From Solobacterium sp. UBA3691 (GTDB lineage Bacteria > Bacillota_I > Bacilli_A > Erysipelotrichales > Erysipelotrichaceae), in contig DFIS01000011.1 in the NCBI GenBank assembly GCA_002372175.1, positions 1-53,925 on the forward strand: a stretch of DNA of 53,925 nt, in the 5' to 3' direction. Shown here one piece after another: positions 1-7,386 of the stretch. The notes beneath the pieces are model-generated. The model searched no databases. It was not told the DNA's origin and saw only the letters and a program-made list of their open reading frames with translations. How positions within the stretch are numbered: position 1 is the stretch's first letter; every line of letters begins with the position of its first letter. The position numbers were made by a program, and so were the translations under genes.

Positions 1-2
1 AA

Positions 3-188
3 GCCCTGTATCAAGCCGTCTTCACAGTCTGTAAATATGATCCGACCTTCCAAGCCTATTATACTAAGAAACGTGATCAGCGGAAGTCTCATCGGTGTGC
101 CCAGGGCCACTGTGTACGCAAACTTCTTCGCGTGATATACAAACTTCTCAGCACAGATATCTTGTTTGATTCTGTACAGATACACTGA
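3..188 (+). CDS. IS110-family transposase, C-terminal end (partial)
   Basis: This is the last 61 codons of a DEDD/serine transposase of the IS110/IS116/IS902 group, entering from the left edge of the window. The reading frame opens at base 3 and stops at TGA 186-188. The translation contains the typical Transposase_20 tail: AYYTKKRDQRKSHRCAQGH followed by a basic RKLLRVIYKLL helix. The tail carries the region around the catalytic serine of this family only if the missing upstream part is intact, which cannot be judged here. The element lies next to the LysR gene with no other IS component on this side. Confidence rests on the characteristic tail motif; completeness is unknown. Confidence 0.85.
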   Translation, partial: ALYQAVFTVCKYDPTFQAYYTKKRDQRKSHRCAQGHCVRKLLRVIYKLLSTDILFDSVQIH

Positions 189-407
189 TTTCATTCTCAG
201 TACCATCATCATCTACATAGTCAAAGCTACAAATGTAGTTGTTTTAACTGTACTCTATTCACGATTTCAAAGATCATTTTCTGAGATCAGCTGGATTTAG
301 AAAAAATCTCAGATTTTAGTCAAAATCACTTGACTTCCTTATAGTTAATTCCTCCGTAAATAATTGGTAATTTCACTATAGCAGTACGATACTGAGCCAA
401 AATATGA
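189..407 (+). other. Non-coding flank 3' of the IS110 transposase
   Basis: About 220 bases with no gene. It probably includes the right end of the insertion element. It holds a 7-bp inverted repeat, CTGAGAT at 281-287 and ATCTCAG at 306-312, enclosing an 18-base loop. Members of the IS1111 subgroup of IS110 encode a structured guide (bridge or seek) RNA downstream of the transposase, so this flank could hold one. That is inference: the subgroup and the exact element end cannot be fixed from this window. Confidence 0.35.
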
Positions 408-412
408 AAAAA

Positions 413-435
413 GGTCATCTCTGATGACACTTTTT
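413..435 (-). terminator. Bidirectional intrinsic terminator after the LysR gene
   Basis: The stem GTCATC (414-419) pairs with GATGAC (423-428) around a 3-base loop. It is flanked by an A-run (407-412) and a T-run (431-435), so it can act in both directions. It sits 12 bases after the stop of the minus-strand LysR gene. Confidence 0.75.
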
Positions 436-446
436 CTCATGGTCCT

Positions 447-1391
447 TTATATTTCCTTGGTTGTCTTCAGGATCCTTACGCTGTCCCTGGCAGTATGGAT
501 GAATGCCCTGACTAACGGTGATATCTCTTCGTTTGCCCGCACTGCTGTCATGAACGAGCAGACTTCCTCATCACCTTCCAGCACACAGAATACCGGCTGT
601 CCGTCGTAGTCATCCTGGAATTTGCTTGAATCATACACATAGGAGATACCCATGCCTTCCGAAGACATGATGTATGCCGCATCGATACTCAGCGTATGCT
701 TCACAGATCCCGGTGTAATATGATTCCTGCTCAGGATATCCTCCAGCATGCGGGTTACTGCAAAGCCCTGCTTCGATGTAATGAAGTTCTGTCCCTGCAG
801 TGATTCCGGACGGATCACCAGCGGTGTATCAAAGCTGTCTTCGGGGATCTCATACCCGGCCAGGCATGGATGCCCCTTCGGTATCGTAAACAGCATTCTC
901 TCTTCACAGATCAGTTCATATTCCAGTCTCGGATTTGTATGCCCGTATATTCCGACGATACAGACGTCAAGTTCCCGGTTCAGCAGTTTCTTCTCCAGAT
1001 CGAGCATACTTTCACCGATCACTTCTACATCCACATCCGGATACAGGTCATAGTATCTGCTCAGGATAAACGGTGACCAGTACTCACCTCTGCCCGGTCC
1101 CATACCCACACGCAGATATCCCGTATGTCTCTCGCTGAAGCTCTTGATGCCGATCTCGATATGTTCCTTCATTGCCAGAAGTTTCTTGGCCTCTTCAATG
1201 AAATACTCGCCGGCAGATGTCAGCTGGATCGGGGATGCACTGCGGACAAACAGTTTTACGCCGAGTTCTTCTTCCAGGCGGTTCATGCTTTTGGTCAGTG
1301 CCGACTGCGACAGATACAGCTGGTTTGCCGCATAGGTAATACTCTTGTGTTTAGCAATCGTCACTGCGTAGATCAACTGTTCAAACTGCAT
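447..1391 (-). CDS. LysR-family transcriptional regulator
   Basis: A 314-residue regulator of usual LysR length. Residues about 1-60 form the winged helix-turn-helix, with the motif SITYAANQLYLSQSALTKSM. Residues about 90-300 are the periplasmic-binding-like effector domain. The start is well supported by AAAGGAGGTGG seven bases before the ATG. The gene is transcribed divergently from the LacI-family gene at 1539, with about 150 bases between them, so the two may share control DNA. There is no adjacent minus-strand partner: downstream is only the terminator and the IS110 remnant. The effector and targets are unknown; the neighbouring EamA exporters and acylase operon are the nearest candidates. 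Confidence 0.93.
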   Translation of the reverse strand: MQFEQLIYAVTIAKHKSITYAANQLYLSQSALTKSMNRLEEELGVKLFVRSASPIQLTSAGEYFIEEAKKLLAMKEHIEIGIKSFSERHTGYLRVGMGPGRGEYWSPFILSRYYDLYPDVDVEVIGESMLDLEKKLLNRELDVCIVGIYGHTNPRLEYELICEERMLFTIPKGHPCLAGYEIPEDSFDTPLVIRPESLQGQNFITSKQGFAVTRMLEDILSRNHITPGSVKHTLSIDAAYIMSSEGMGISYVYDSSKFQDDYDGQPVFCVLEGDEEVCSFMTAVRANEEISPLVRAFIHTARDSVRILKTTKEI

Positions 1392-1438
1392 AAAGCCACC
1401 TCCTTTTTTATCTTATCATCCCTGCTGTGCAATTTGGT

Positions 1439-1458
1439 AAAACGTTTTCGCAAATATG
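1439..1458. promoter_or_regulatory. Candidate LacI-type operator between the divergent regulators
   Basis: The perfect 10-bp palindrome AAAACGTTTT (1439-1448) overlaps GTTTTCGCAAATATG (1444-1458). A near copy of the latter, 14 of 15 bases, occurs at 4434-4448 upstream of the EamA genes. LacI-family regulators commonly bind palindromes centred on CG, so autoregulation by the 1539 gene is plausible. Confidence 0.4.
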
Positions 1459-1510
1459 AATAATGATGTATACAATCCCGGATATACACTGCAGAAATCA
1501 AAATAGTATG

Positions 1511-1519
1511 TGATACAAT
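1511..1519 (+). promoter_or_regulatory. Extended -10 promoter element of the LacI-family gene
   Basis: TGATACAAT is an extended -10 box (TG-N-TACAAT). No good -35 element is visible, as is common for extended -10 promoters. An in-frame ATG at 1518 overlaps this box, which argues that translation begins at the next ATG, 1539. Confidence 0.5.
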
Positions 1520-1538
1520 GGATTTAAGGAATCCGACC

Positions 1539-2549
1539 ATGGGTGTAACGATCAAGGATGTAGCAAAAAAGAGCGGTGTTTCTGTGACAACCGTCTCCCT
1601 CGTGCTGAACAAAAAAAGCAATCGTATCTCAGAGAAGACAAGACAGCTGATCGAAGATGCTGCCAGAGAACTGAATTATATTCCCAACCACAATGCAGTA
1701 TCTCTGGTCACCAAGAAATCCAAGCTGATTGCTTTGCTGCTTCCCGGAGATACATACTATCAGTACGATGATTTTATCCGTTCCATGGAGTATGCCTGCA
1801 GGAATGCAGGATATTCTCTGAATGTCTCCCTGACCGAACATACACCGGAAGATATCATTACCCAGATCCATGATGTACTGCGTTATAACGTTGAAGGTAT
1901 CGTCATCGATCCTTCCCTGCTGAGTGAATGGTCCGATGAGCTGCAGAAAGAGATCGACAAGCAGGATATACCGATCATTCTGACCGGTCCTGTTCTTGGA
2001 CAGTCTCCTGTCAATTCGATCATGCCTGCTCACCGCCGTGCAGCATATTCTGCTGTAAAGCATCTGATCGAACTCGGCCATGAACGTATAGGACTGATCA
2101 CCGGTCCTGATACACTGGCAGTGACCGTGGAGATGATTGCAGGATACCGTGCTGCTCTGGAAGAGAATCACATTTCCTTCAGCGAAGATCTTATCTACTG
2201 CGGACCGTATCATCCATCTACCGGAAAAGCCGGCATCAGGAACCTGAAGGAAGAGAATATCTCGGCAGCACTTGTTGTGTCCGAATCGATCACCTTCGGG
2301 GCAATGTATCAGCTGAGTGCCGAACACATCAAGGTTCCGGACAGATTCTCCCTGATCTCATATGCCATGGGCAGTGCAGCCGAGACGCTGGATCTTCCGA
2401 TCACTTCCGTATCGATCCATCTGGACAGAATTGCCCGTAAGTCGGTCAACCTGATCAGAAACTACAGCGGTGAGACAAGCCCTCCCGAGAGTGTAGAACC
2501 TACGATCATTGACAAAGGCAGCACCGCCCCCTATACACCCGATAACTGA
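1539..2549 (+). CDS. LacI/GalR-family transcriptional regulator
   Basis: A 336-residue repressor-type protein. It begins with the classic DNA-binding segment VTIKDVAKKSGVSVTTVSLVL, then a hinge helix, then a type I periplasmic-binding-protein fold for a small-molecule effector (about 60-330). The start at 1539 is preferred over an in-frame ATG at 1518. It has AAGGA eight bases upstream, and the earlier ATG lies inside the probable -10 box. The gene stands alone on the plus strand and ends at a bidirectional terminator shared with the convergent EamA pair. A palindrome in its upstream region and a related motif before the EamA genes suggest it controls both itself and those exporters; this is inference. 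Confidence 0.93.
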   Translation: MGVTIKDVAKKSGVSVTTVSLVLNKKSNRISEKTRQLIEDAARELNYIPNHNAVSLVTKKSKLIALLLPGDTYYQYDDFIRSMEYACRNAGYSLNVSLTEHTPEDIITQIHDVLRYNVEGIVIDPSLLSEWSDELQKEIDKQDIPIILTGPVLGQSPVNSIMPAHRRAAYSAVKHLIELGHERIGLITGPDTLAVTVEMIAGYRAALEENHISFSEDLIYCGPYHPSTGKAGIRNLKEENISAALVVSESITFGAMYQLSAEHIKVPDRFSLISYAMGSAAETLDLPITSVSIHLDRIARKSVNLIRNYSGETSPPESVEPTIIDKGSTAPYTPDN

Positions 2550-2559
2550 GTACAGAAAC

Positions 2560-2584
2560 AAGAGGTTCCGAAGGACCTCTTTTG
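2560..2584. terminator. Bidirectional terminator between LacI-family and EamA genes
   Basis: The stem AGAGGT (2561-2566) pairs with ACCTCT (2575-2580), with CCGAAG in the loop region. T-rich sequence follows on the plus strand (2580-2583) and AACAAG-type flank lies on the other. It serves two convergent genes. Confidence 0.75.
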
Positions 2585-3466
2585 TTATTCAGCATGTCTC
2601 TGCAGTCTGCCGATACTGATCACAATGATCGATGCCAGCATCATTCCGTATCCGATACACTGCAGGAAGGAAGGCACCGTACCGTAATACATGTAATCTG
2701 TAAGAATTGCGACAACAGGTTCTGTCAGGGCCACAAAGGCAATCGTCGTTGACCCGGCAAGACGGATCGCTCTGGCCGTCAGAAGATCACCGAACACACA
2801 GACAACAGCCCCGAGAAATACAGCCGTAAGATCACTGCCGGCAGGAATGCGGAAGTTTCCCATCAGAGCTGCCAGTCCCAGAAAGACGATCGTCGATACA
2901 AACCTGGTCAGAAGGATCACCGTACGCTCAGGGACAGCCTTGTATGAGGACTTCTCGAGGGCGATCACATAACTGCCCCAGAAGATACCGGACAGCCAGG
3001 CGATGAACATTCCCCTGTATGAGTCTATGCCGCTGCTGTAAGCCAGCAGGATAAGTGCTGTGATCGTCAGGATCGCTGCTGTGACCGTAAAGCGGTTGAA
3101 CTTCTCGCCGAACAGGAAGTACATGATCAGACTGACTGCCACCGGATAGAAAAAGTGACATACCGTAGCCAGGCCGATATTCGTATACAGGTACGACAGC
3201 ACAAGCAGAAGATCGGTCATGATCAGACAGAAGCCGCCGTAGATCAGAAGATCCCTGATCTGCAGTCTGCTGAAATGCAGGTCTGTCTTCTGTATTACCG
3301 CACCAGGTATCAGAAACAGCGTGATCAGAAGACTGCGCCAGCCCAGCATCAGTATACCGCTCTGGGGATCATCTGATGCCACACTGATCAAAAGCGGAAG
3401 CATGCCGTACAGTGCTGCCGAAAGGATACCAAGCAGGATACCAAGCAGTTTCTTATTCTGTATCAT
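2585..3466 (-). CDS. EamA/DMT-family transporter, second of a pair
   Basis: An inner-membrane protein of about 293 residues from the drug/metabolite transporter superfamily. Two EamA repeats give about ten hydrophobic segments. Family members mostly export amino acids or other metabolites. An upstream in-frame ATG exists at 3481, but its Shine-Dalgarno would touch the start. The ATG at 3466 has GAGG seven bases before it, so it is preferred; it overlaps the end of the preceding EamA gene by 14 bases, which implies translational coupling. The two EamA proteins share motifs such as ATVCHFFYPVAVSLIM, so they are tandem duplicates that may form a heteromer. Substrate unknown. Confidence 0.9.
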   Translation of the reverse strand: MIQNKKLLGILLGILSAALYGMLPLLISVASDDPQSGILMLGWRSLLITLFLIPGAVIQKTDLHFSRLQIRDLLIYGGFCLIMTDLLLVLSYLYTNIGLATVCHFFYPVAVSLIMYFLFGEKFNRFTVTAAILTITALILLAYSSGIDSYRGMFIAWLSGIFWGSYVIALEKSSYKAVPERTVILLTRFVSTIVFLGLAALMGNFRIPAGSDLTAVFLGAVVCVFGDLLTARAIRLAGSTTIAFVALTEPVVAILTDYMYYGTVPSFLQCIGYGMMLASIIVISIGRLQRHAE

Positions 3467-4337
3467 GTACAGCCTCTTCATCCTTCATTGTGATCAGTAT
3501 GATAGCCACGGCCATCATCAGGTAGCCTGCTGTCTGCATGATCCCCGGAAAGGCATGATAAACGATCATATCCGTGACAACAGCGGTAATCGGCTCAAAC
3601 AGACTGATAAACGCTGTCATTGTCGGTCCGCACAGAGATATGGCTTTTACCGTCAGCAGCATTGCGCCTACCATCATCCCGGCACTGAGAACGATCAGAC
3701 CGATCCTGTTCATACCGGGAATGATAAATGTTCCGTCAAGTACACTCATCAGCAGAAACAGTACGGCATTCCCGCCCATGATCCAGCATACTGCCGCATT
3801 CTGATCCATCTCTGCGTATGATGCCTTGTCAAACGCAATCAGATACACAGCCCAGAAGACCCCGGAAATGACCGCAATCAGCATTCCCTTCAGTGACTGC
3901 AGACCGGTGCTGAAAATCAGAACAACCAGCGCAAGTGCCGTCATCAGTACCGCAAACTGGCCCTTGTCAGACAGTCTTTCTTTATACACAAGACGCATGA
4001 TCAGACTGACTGCGATCGGATAGAAGAAATGACATACGGTAGCCAGTCCCAGATCGATATAGCGGTAGGAACGTGTCAGCAGCAGGGATACCATCAAGGT
4101 TCCAAAGACACCGTACAGGAAGAGTTCTGTAAACTGCCGGGCTGTCGGACGCGCGGGTACCCTTTTGACGATCACGACGATCATCGCAAGCAATGACGCA
4201 AACAGAAAACGCCATCCAAGCATGGAGGCTTCACTGATCACACCATCCTCGATGATCATCTTACTGGTCAGCGGTACGATCCCGTAGATGACCGATGCCA
4301 GTAAGGCATAGAGTATACCCTTCGAATTCTTCTGCAT
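3453..4337 (-). CDS. EamA/DMT-family transporter, first of a pair
   Basis: A 294-residue, ten-segment membrane protein with two EamA domains (about 5-140 and 150-285). The start carries TAGGAG six bases upstream. It is the promoter-proximal member of an overlapping two-gene unit with the EamA gene ending at 2585. An extended -10 element lies just upstream, and a motif shared with the LacI-family promoter lies about 100 bases upstream. The DMT fold and tandem duplication suggest export of a small organic solute, perhaps an end product of the amide-degrading genes upstream; the substrate is not deducible from sequence alone. Confidence 0.92.
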   Translation of the reverse strand: MQKNSKGILYALLASVIYGIVPLTSKMIIEDGVISEASMLGWRFLFASLLAMIVVIVKRVPARPTARQFTELFLYGVFGTLMVSLLLTRSYRYIDLGLATVCHFFYPIAVSLIMRLVYKERLSDKGQFAVLMTALALVVLIFSTGLQSLKGMLIAVISGVFWAVYLIAFDKASYAEMDQNAAVCWIMGGNAVLFLLMSVLDGTFIIPGMNRIGLIVLSAGMMVGAMLLTVKAISLCGPTMTAFISLFEPITAVVTDMIVYHAFPGIMQTAGYLMMAVAIILITMKDEEAVHDTE

Positions 4338-4357
4338 TTCAAACTCCTACGATGTTC

Positions 4358-4366
4358 TTTATACCA
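4358..4366 (-). promoter_or_regulatory. Extended -10 element of the EamA pair
   Basis: On the minus strand TGGTATAAA (TG-N-TATAAA) ends 21 bases before the ATG at 4337, leaving room for a short leader with the ribosome binding site. No clear -35 was found. Confidence 0.45.
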
Positions 4367-4433
4367 CAGAATCTGCAGTTTGTTTATCACTGCACTCAGG
4401 CAAAGAAAACAGATTTGGCTGTTTACCGGACCT

Positions 4434-4448
4434 GTTTTCGCATATATG
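4434..4448. promoter_or_regulatory. Motif shared with the LacI-family promoter region
   Basis: GTTTTCGCATATATG matches 14 of 15 bases of the element at 1444-1458. It lies upstream of the EamA pair and just past the TIM-barrel remnant, consistent with a regulator site serving both units. The palindromic half seen at 1439-1448 is not conserved here. Confidence 0.3.
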
Positions 4449-4458
4449 TGTATTCCTG

Positions 4459-4686
4459 TTATGTCAGCAGTTCACAGATCAGTTTGCGTGCTGCTATATC
4501 GCTGTGCTCTTTGACGATCTGTGTGATCCTGTCCTTACCGACACGATCGATCTTCTGTTTAAGCAGTTCAAACGCTCTGATATTTGCCTGACACTCTTCC
4601 AGGGCATCCTCACGGATCGGGAATGTATCAAAGTATACTGCTCCATCATATCCATACCTCTCCCTCTTCCGGAAGACGTTTCTGTT
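4459..4686 (-). pseudogene. Remnant of a sugar-isomerase-like TIM-barrel protein (C-terminus)
   Basis: A reading frame of about 75 codons ends at 4459 and has no start. It encodes a recognisable C-terminal piece of a xylose-isomerase-like TIM barrel related to rhamnose isomerase and sugar epimerases. The tell-tale stretch is YGYDGAVYFDTFPIRED followed by EECQANIRAFELLKQKI, which matches the last strand and final helices of that family. An in-frame stop at 4687-4689 closes the frame upstream, and the roughly 60 bases between it and the serine hydrolase gene show nothing that would restore the other two-thirds. The gene has therefore lost its N-terminus and is not functional. Confidence 0.75.
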
Positions 4687-4751
4687 TCAGACATACATCG
4701 TAATTCAGGCTGCCGCCACAATGATTTTCGTGTTTTTCATCCTGCTGATAA

Positions 4752-6212
4752 TTACCGTTTATCTGTAAGATGGCCCTTGATCAGCGGACGTTCCAGAGCC
4801 TTGGAATTCACGTTTACACTGCGGCGGAAACACATCTCATCACCGTCAAATGTGATCGTGATAAAGTCACAGAACGCTGTCTCGACGAATCTCCACTCCA
4901 TCTTCAGTGTATTCGGTGTTTCCCACCAGGCACCGGCAAAGATATGATCATGCTCAGACTGCATCTCATGATGGAGATAGTTCGCTGTAACACCGGAGTA
5001 TCCTTCCTTTGTATACCGCAGACCTGCATCCACCCAGTTCAGTCCCCGGTCATCCTCCATGCCGAAGAGTACATTCTCTTCATCAAAGTGCAGGATGATC
5101 TTTGTGATATGATCTTCATTCTCTTCGACTGCATATGTCCGGGTCTCCTTCAGTACAGGTTCATCTTCGATCTTCAGCATGCGCGGTGTAAGATTCATGT
5201 ACTGCCGCTTCCGTTCAAGCATCTCTGCCGGAATATCCTCTGCCGGTGTATTGTTCAGCAGCGGGTTAACGATGCAGTCTCTGAGCATGTCATCGGCACC
5301 GATCTCTGCTTTGGCACCGGTTGCGGAAGTAATGGCAACGACCATGTCCAGTTTGGGAATCAGTGTGCAGTACTGGCCCAGAAAGCCCTCTGCAGAGTAC
5401 ATATCTTCCGATGCATACTGCATCCAGTGATAGTTATACAGAGGATCCCCCTCTTTTCTTTCGACAGGATCCAGAAGACCGAGGGATCTCTCTGCCCAGT
5501 CTCTGGCAATGATCTGCTTACCGTTCCATTCACCATGATTCAGATACAGCATACCGAACTTGACGATATCCTCTGCACAGAGACTGATGCCGCTGTTGCC
5601 GCTGCAGATGCCCTCCGGACTCTTTGTCCAGGTAAACGGACGCATGCCCAGTGCCGGTACGATCGTTTCATTGATCACATCATGTGCCGTCTTGCCGGTG
5701 ACTTTCTGGACGATTGCCGAAGTCATGAAGGTATTGCCGCTGCAGTAGAAATAATGTGTACCGGGTTTATATGGCACCGGCTGCTGGAAGTAACGTGCGA
5801 TCCAGCTTGTCCTGATCGTTCTGAACTCACTGCCGTTGATATCTTTATCCATTCCCGAACGCATCGTGATCAGATTCTTTACAGTCATTTCTTTCTGGTA
5901 TTCCGTCGGCTTCTTCGGCGCATGCTCGGGATAGAACGAAATGACCTTGTCTTCCAGCTTCAGCAGTCCTTTGGAATATGCAATACCAGCTGCCGTGTTG
6001 GTAAATGCTTTGGTCATGGAATGCACGTAATGCGGGATATCCGGTCCGTAGGGTTTGGCATATGCTTCAAAGAAGACCTTGCCATGCCGTGCCATCATGA
6101 CACTGTGAAGTTCAATGTTATTTCTTTCGCATGCCTGCAGGAAGTCAAAGATCAGTTTCGGTGATACTTCCGCTTCCTTCGGGCTGATTCTTGCAAGATA
6201 CTGATATGTCAT
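4752..6212 (-). CDS. Beta-lactamase-fold serine hydrolase (class C type)
   Basis: A 486-residue cytosolic serine hydrolase of the beta-lactamase/class C esterase family. The catalytic tetrad S65-M-T-K68 and the second motif Y156-C-S-G-N160 are visible. The third motif is not KTG; the equivalent place reads GFLGQ, as in esterase or D-aminopeptidase-like members. The catalytic domain spans about 15-330, followed by a C-terminal beta-rich domain (about 340-486) shared with the two paralogues at 18277 and 19893. No signal peptide, so it acts on an intracellular substrate. AGGAG precedes the ATG. It is the last gene of the operon with two C45 hydrolases, an enolase-superfamily enzyme and a YfcC carrier. 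Esterase, amidase and D-aminopeptidase activity are all possible. Confidence 0.9.
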   Translation of the reverse strand: MTYQYLARISPKEAEVSPKLIFDFLQACERNNIELHSVMMARHGKVFFEAYAKPYGPDIPHYVHSMTKAFTNTAAGIAYSKGLLKLEDKVISFYPEHAPKKPTEYQKEMTVKNLITMRSGMDKDINGSEFRTIRTSWIARYFQQPVPYKPGTHYFYCSGNTFMTSAIVQKVTGKTAHDVINETIVPALGMRPFTWTKSPEGICSGNSGISLCAEDIVKFGMLYLNHGEWNGKQIIARDWAERSLGLLDPVERKEGDPLYNYHWMQYASEDMYSAEGFLGQYCTLIPKLDMVVAITSATGAKAEIGADDMLRDCIVNPLLNNTPAEDIPAEMLERKRQYMNLTPRMLKIEDEPVLKETRTYAVEENEDHITKIILHFDEENVLFGMEDDRGLNWVDAGLRYTKEGYSGVTANYLHHEMQSEHDHIFAGAWWETPNTLKMEWRFVETAFCDFITITFDGDEMCFRRSVNVNSKALERPLIKGHLTDKR

Positions 6213-6240
6213 ACTGTTACTCCTGATTATTATCTAAACA

Positions 6241-6266
6241 ATATGCGGAGATCATTCTCCGCATAT
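6241..6266 (-). other. Intercistronic hairpin
   Basis: A perfect 11-bp stem, ATATGCGGAGA (6241-6251) with TCTCCGCATAT (6256-6266), closes on a 4-base loop. It lies between the C45 gene ending at 6275 and the serine hydrolase ATG at 6212. No T-run follows, so it is more likely a processing or partial-attenuation element than a full terminator. Confidence 0.6.
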
Positions 6267-6274
6267 CATATGTA

Positions 6275-7306
6275 TTACAGAGTGTACTCCTTGTACTCTC
6301 CTTCGGAAGGTCTTCCCAGACAGATATATACCTTGTCATCTGTCATATTCACGATGATCGAGTATACGGTCTCCCAGGAAGCACTCATCTTACTGTTGAT
6401 CGACTGCGGATAGCCCTTCTCATCTTTGAGGATCTCCATGATCTTGAACTCATCGATACTGTCTCCGGCTTCTGTCATCAGTTCTTTCAAGCGCAGGCCT
6501 CTGTCAATACCGTCCAAAATCACTCTTCCGCGGTTCTTTTCGGGATGTACCGTAAAGCGGTTGCCTGTACCGATCATCTCGCATACACAGCCTACTTCAT
6601 CCGTGCCGCCCGGATAGCACTCAAAGTCTGTCGCATTGCCGTACTTATCTGCCAGAAGCATATTCGTGGATGTTGTACGGAAGACACTCCTGGTGATATC
6701 TGCAGCTTCGGCGAAGGTCCTGCTTTCCCATACCTTCTTGCGCACCACGGTTCCCGGTACTGCTACGCCGGCATGATCGGTGATCTCCAGCATGGCACTG
6801 TTGACCATGCCCAGACCGCAGTTATTGTATCCGTCACGCACCAGCTGTCCGGCTTCAGTGATACCGATCGCCCTGAATCCGTCAGGTCTTACCACATGCA
6901 GGATCACCAGGTGCTTCTTCACTTCCGGACCAAGATCACAGTTCTTGAAGATATAGTTCTTACCGGTGGTCTTGTTTCTGTAGACACCTGTGGAACACTC
7001 GGGCTTCCAGTCAAAGTTGGAGATCTCATATCTGGCATTGACGACCATGATCTCCTCCACGGTATGTCCGGAACCATCCGCAATACCCTGCATCTCTTCC
7101 ACAGCTTCCGGGAAGAAGTCCTTTGACGCATTAACGAATTCCTTTGCAAACTCCGTGATCTTCTCCCAGCCCGGGAAATCCCCGAACTTTCTCTGATAGA
7201 ACGCTACCGAGATATCGATCTCTTCTTTTGCCTGTTCACCGTACTGTACGCCTCTTTCGTAGTATGTAGGAGCAGTAAGTTCTACAACTTTCATCTCTTT
7301 CTTCAT
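6275..7306 (-). CDS. C45-family Ntn-hydrolase (acyl-CoA:6-APA acyltransferase-like)
   Basis: A 343-residue member of the peptidase C45/AAT family, N-terminal-nucleophile enzymes made as a proenzyme. The expected self-cleavage site lies before C104 in PECSTGVY, preceded by the conserved NARYE segment (90-94) and followed by KNCDL, which stands where relatives have QNWD. Known relatives hydrolyse or transfer acyl groups on amide bonds, for example isopenicillin N. There is no signal peptide. It is a tandem duplicate of the next upstream gene (7387-8409), sharing most of its length. Two in-frame starts are possible, at codons 1 and 5; GAGG upstream favours the first. Substrate unknown; an intracellular amide or N-acyl amino acid is likely. 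Confidence 0.88.
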   Translation of the reverse strand: MKKEMKVVELTAPTYYERGVQYGEQAKEEIDISVAFYQRKFGDFPGWEKITEFAKEFVNASKDFFPEAVEEMQGIADGSGHTVEEIMVVNARYEISNFDWKPECSTGVYRNKTTGKNYIFKNCDLGPEVKKHLVILHVVRPDGFRAIGITEAGQLVRDGYNNCGLGMVNSAMLEITDHAGVAVPGTVVRKKVWESRTFAEAADITRSVFRTTSTNMLLADKYGNATDFECYPGGTDEVGCVCEMIGTGNRFTVHPEKNRGRVILDGIDRGLRLKELMTEAGDSIDEFKIMEILKDEKGYPQSINSKMSASWETVYSIIVNMTDDKVYICLGRPSEGEYKEYTL

Positions 7307-7332
7307 TTTCTATTGCCTCATCTTTCATAAAA

Positions 7333-7371
7333 GAATCGTGCAGACGTGTATGTAACACACCTGCACGATTC
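7333..7371 (-). terminator. Intercistronic terminator-like hairpin between C45 genes
   Basis: On the minus strand an 11-bp stem, GAATCGTGCAG with CTGCACGATTC, is followed by TTTTAT. It lies between the two C45 genes inside one operon, so it probably reduces rather than abolishes read-through. Confidence 0.65.
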
Positions 7372-7386
7372 GAGAGGGCTGATTCC

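Noticed and set aside
424..609. Plus-strand frame starting MTLFLMVLYISLV
   Set aside because: It begins in the terminator and runs antisense to the LysR gene; the hydrophobic start comes from the T-run.
1518..1538. Upstream ATG of the LacI-family gene as the true start
   Set aside because: It overlaps a good extended -10 box and has no ribosome binding site, while the ATG at 1539 has AAGGA eight bases upstream.
4703..4738. Short minus-strand frame MKNTKIIVAAA before the TIM-barrel remnant
   Set aside because: Eleven codons then a stop, with the ribosome binding site touching the start; too short to support as a gene.
4770..6164. Long plus-strand open frame of 464 codons
   Set aside because: It is the exact antisense of the serine hydrolase gene, which has catalytic motifs and a ribosome binding site. 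The plus-strand product has no recognisable domain and is Cys- and His-rich in the way of shadow frames.
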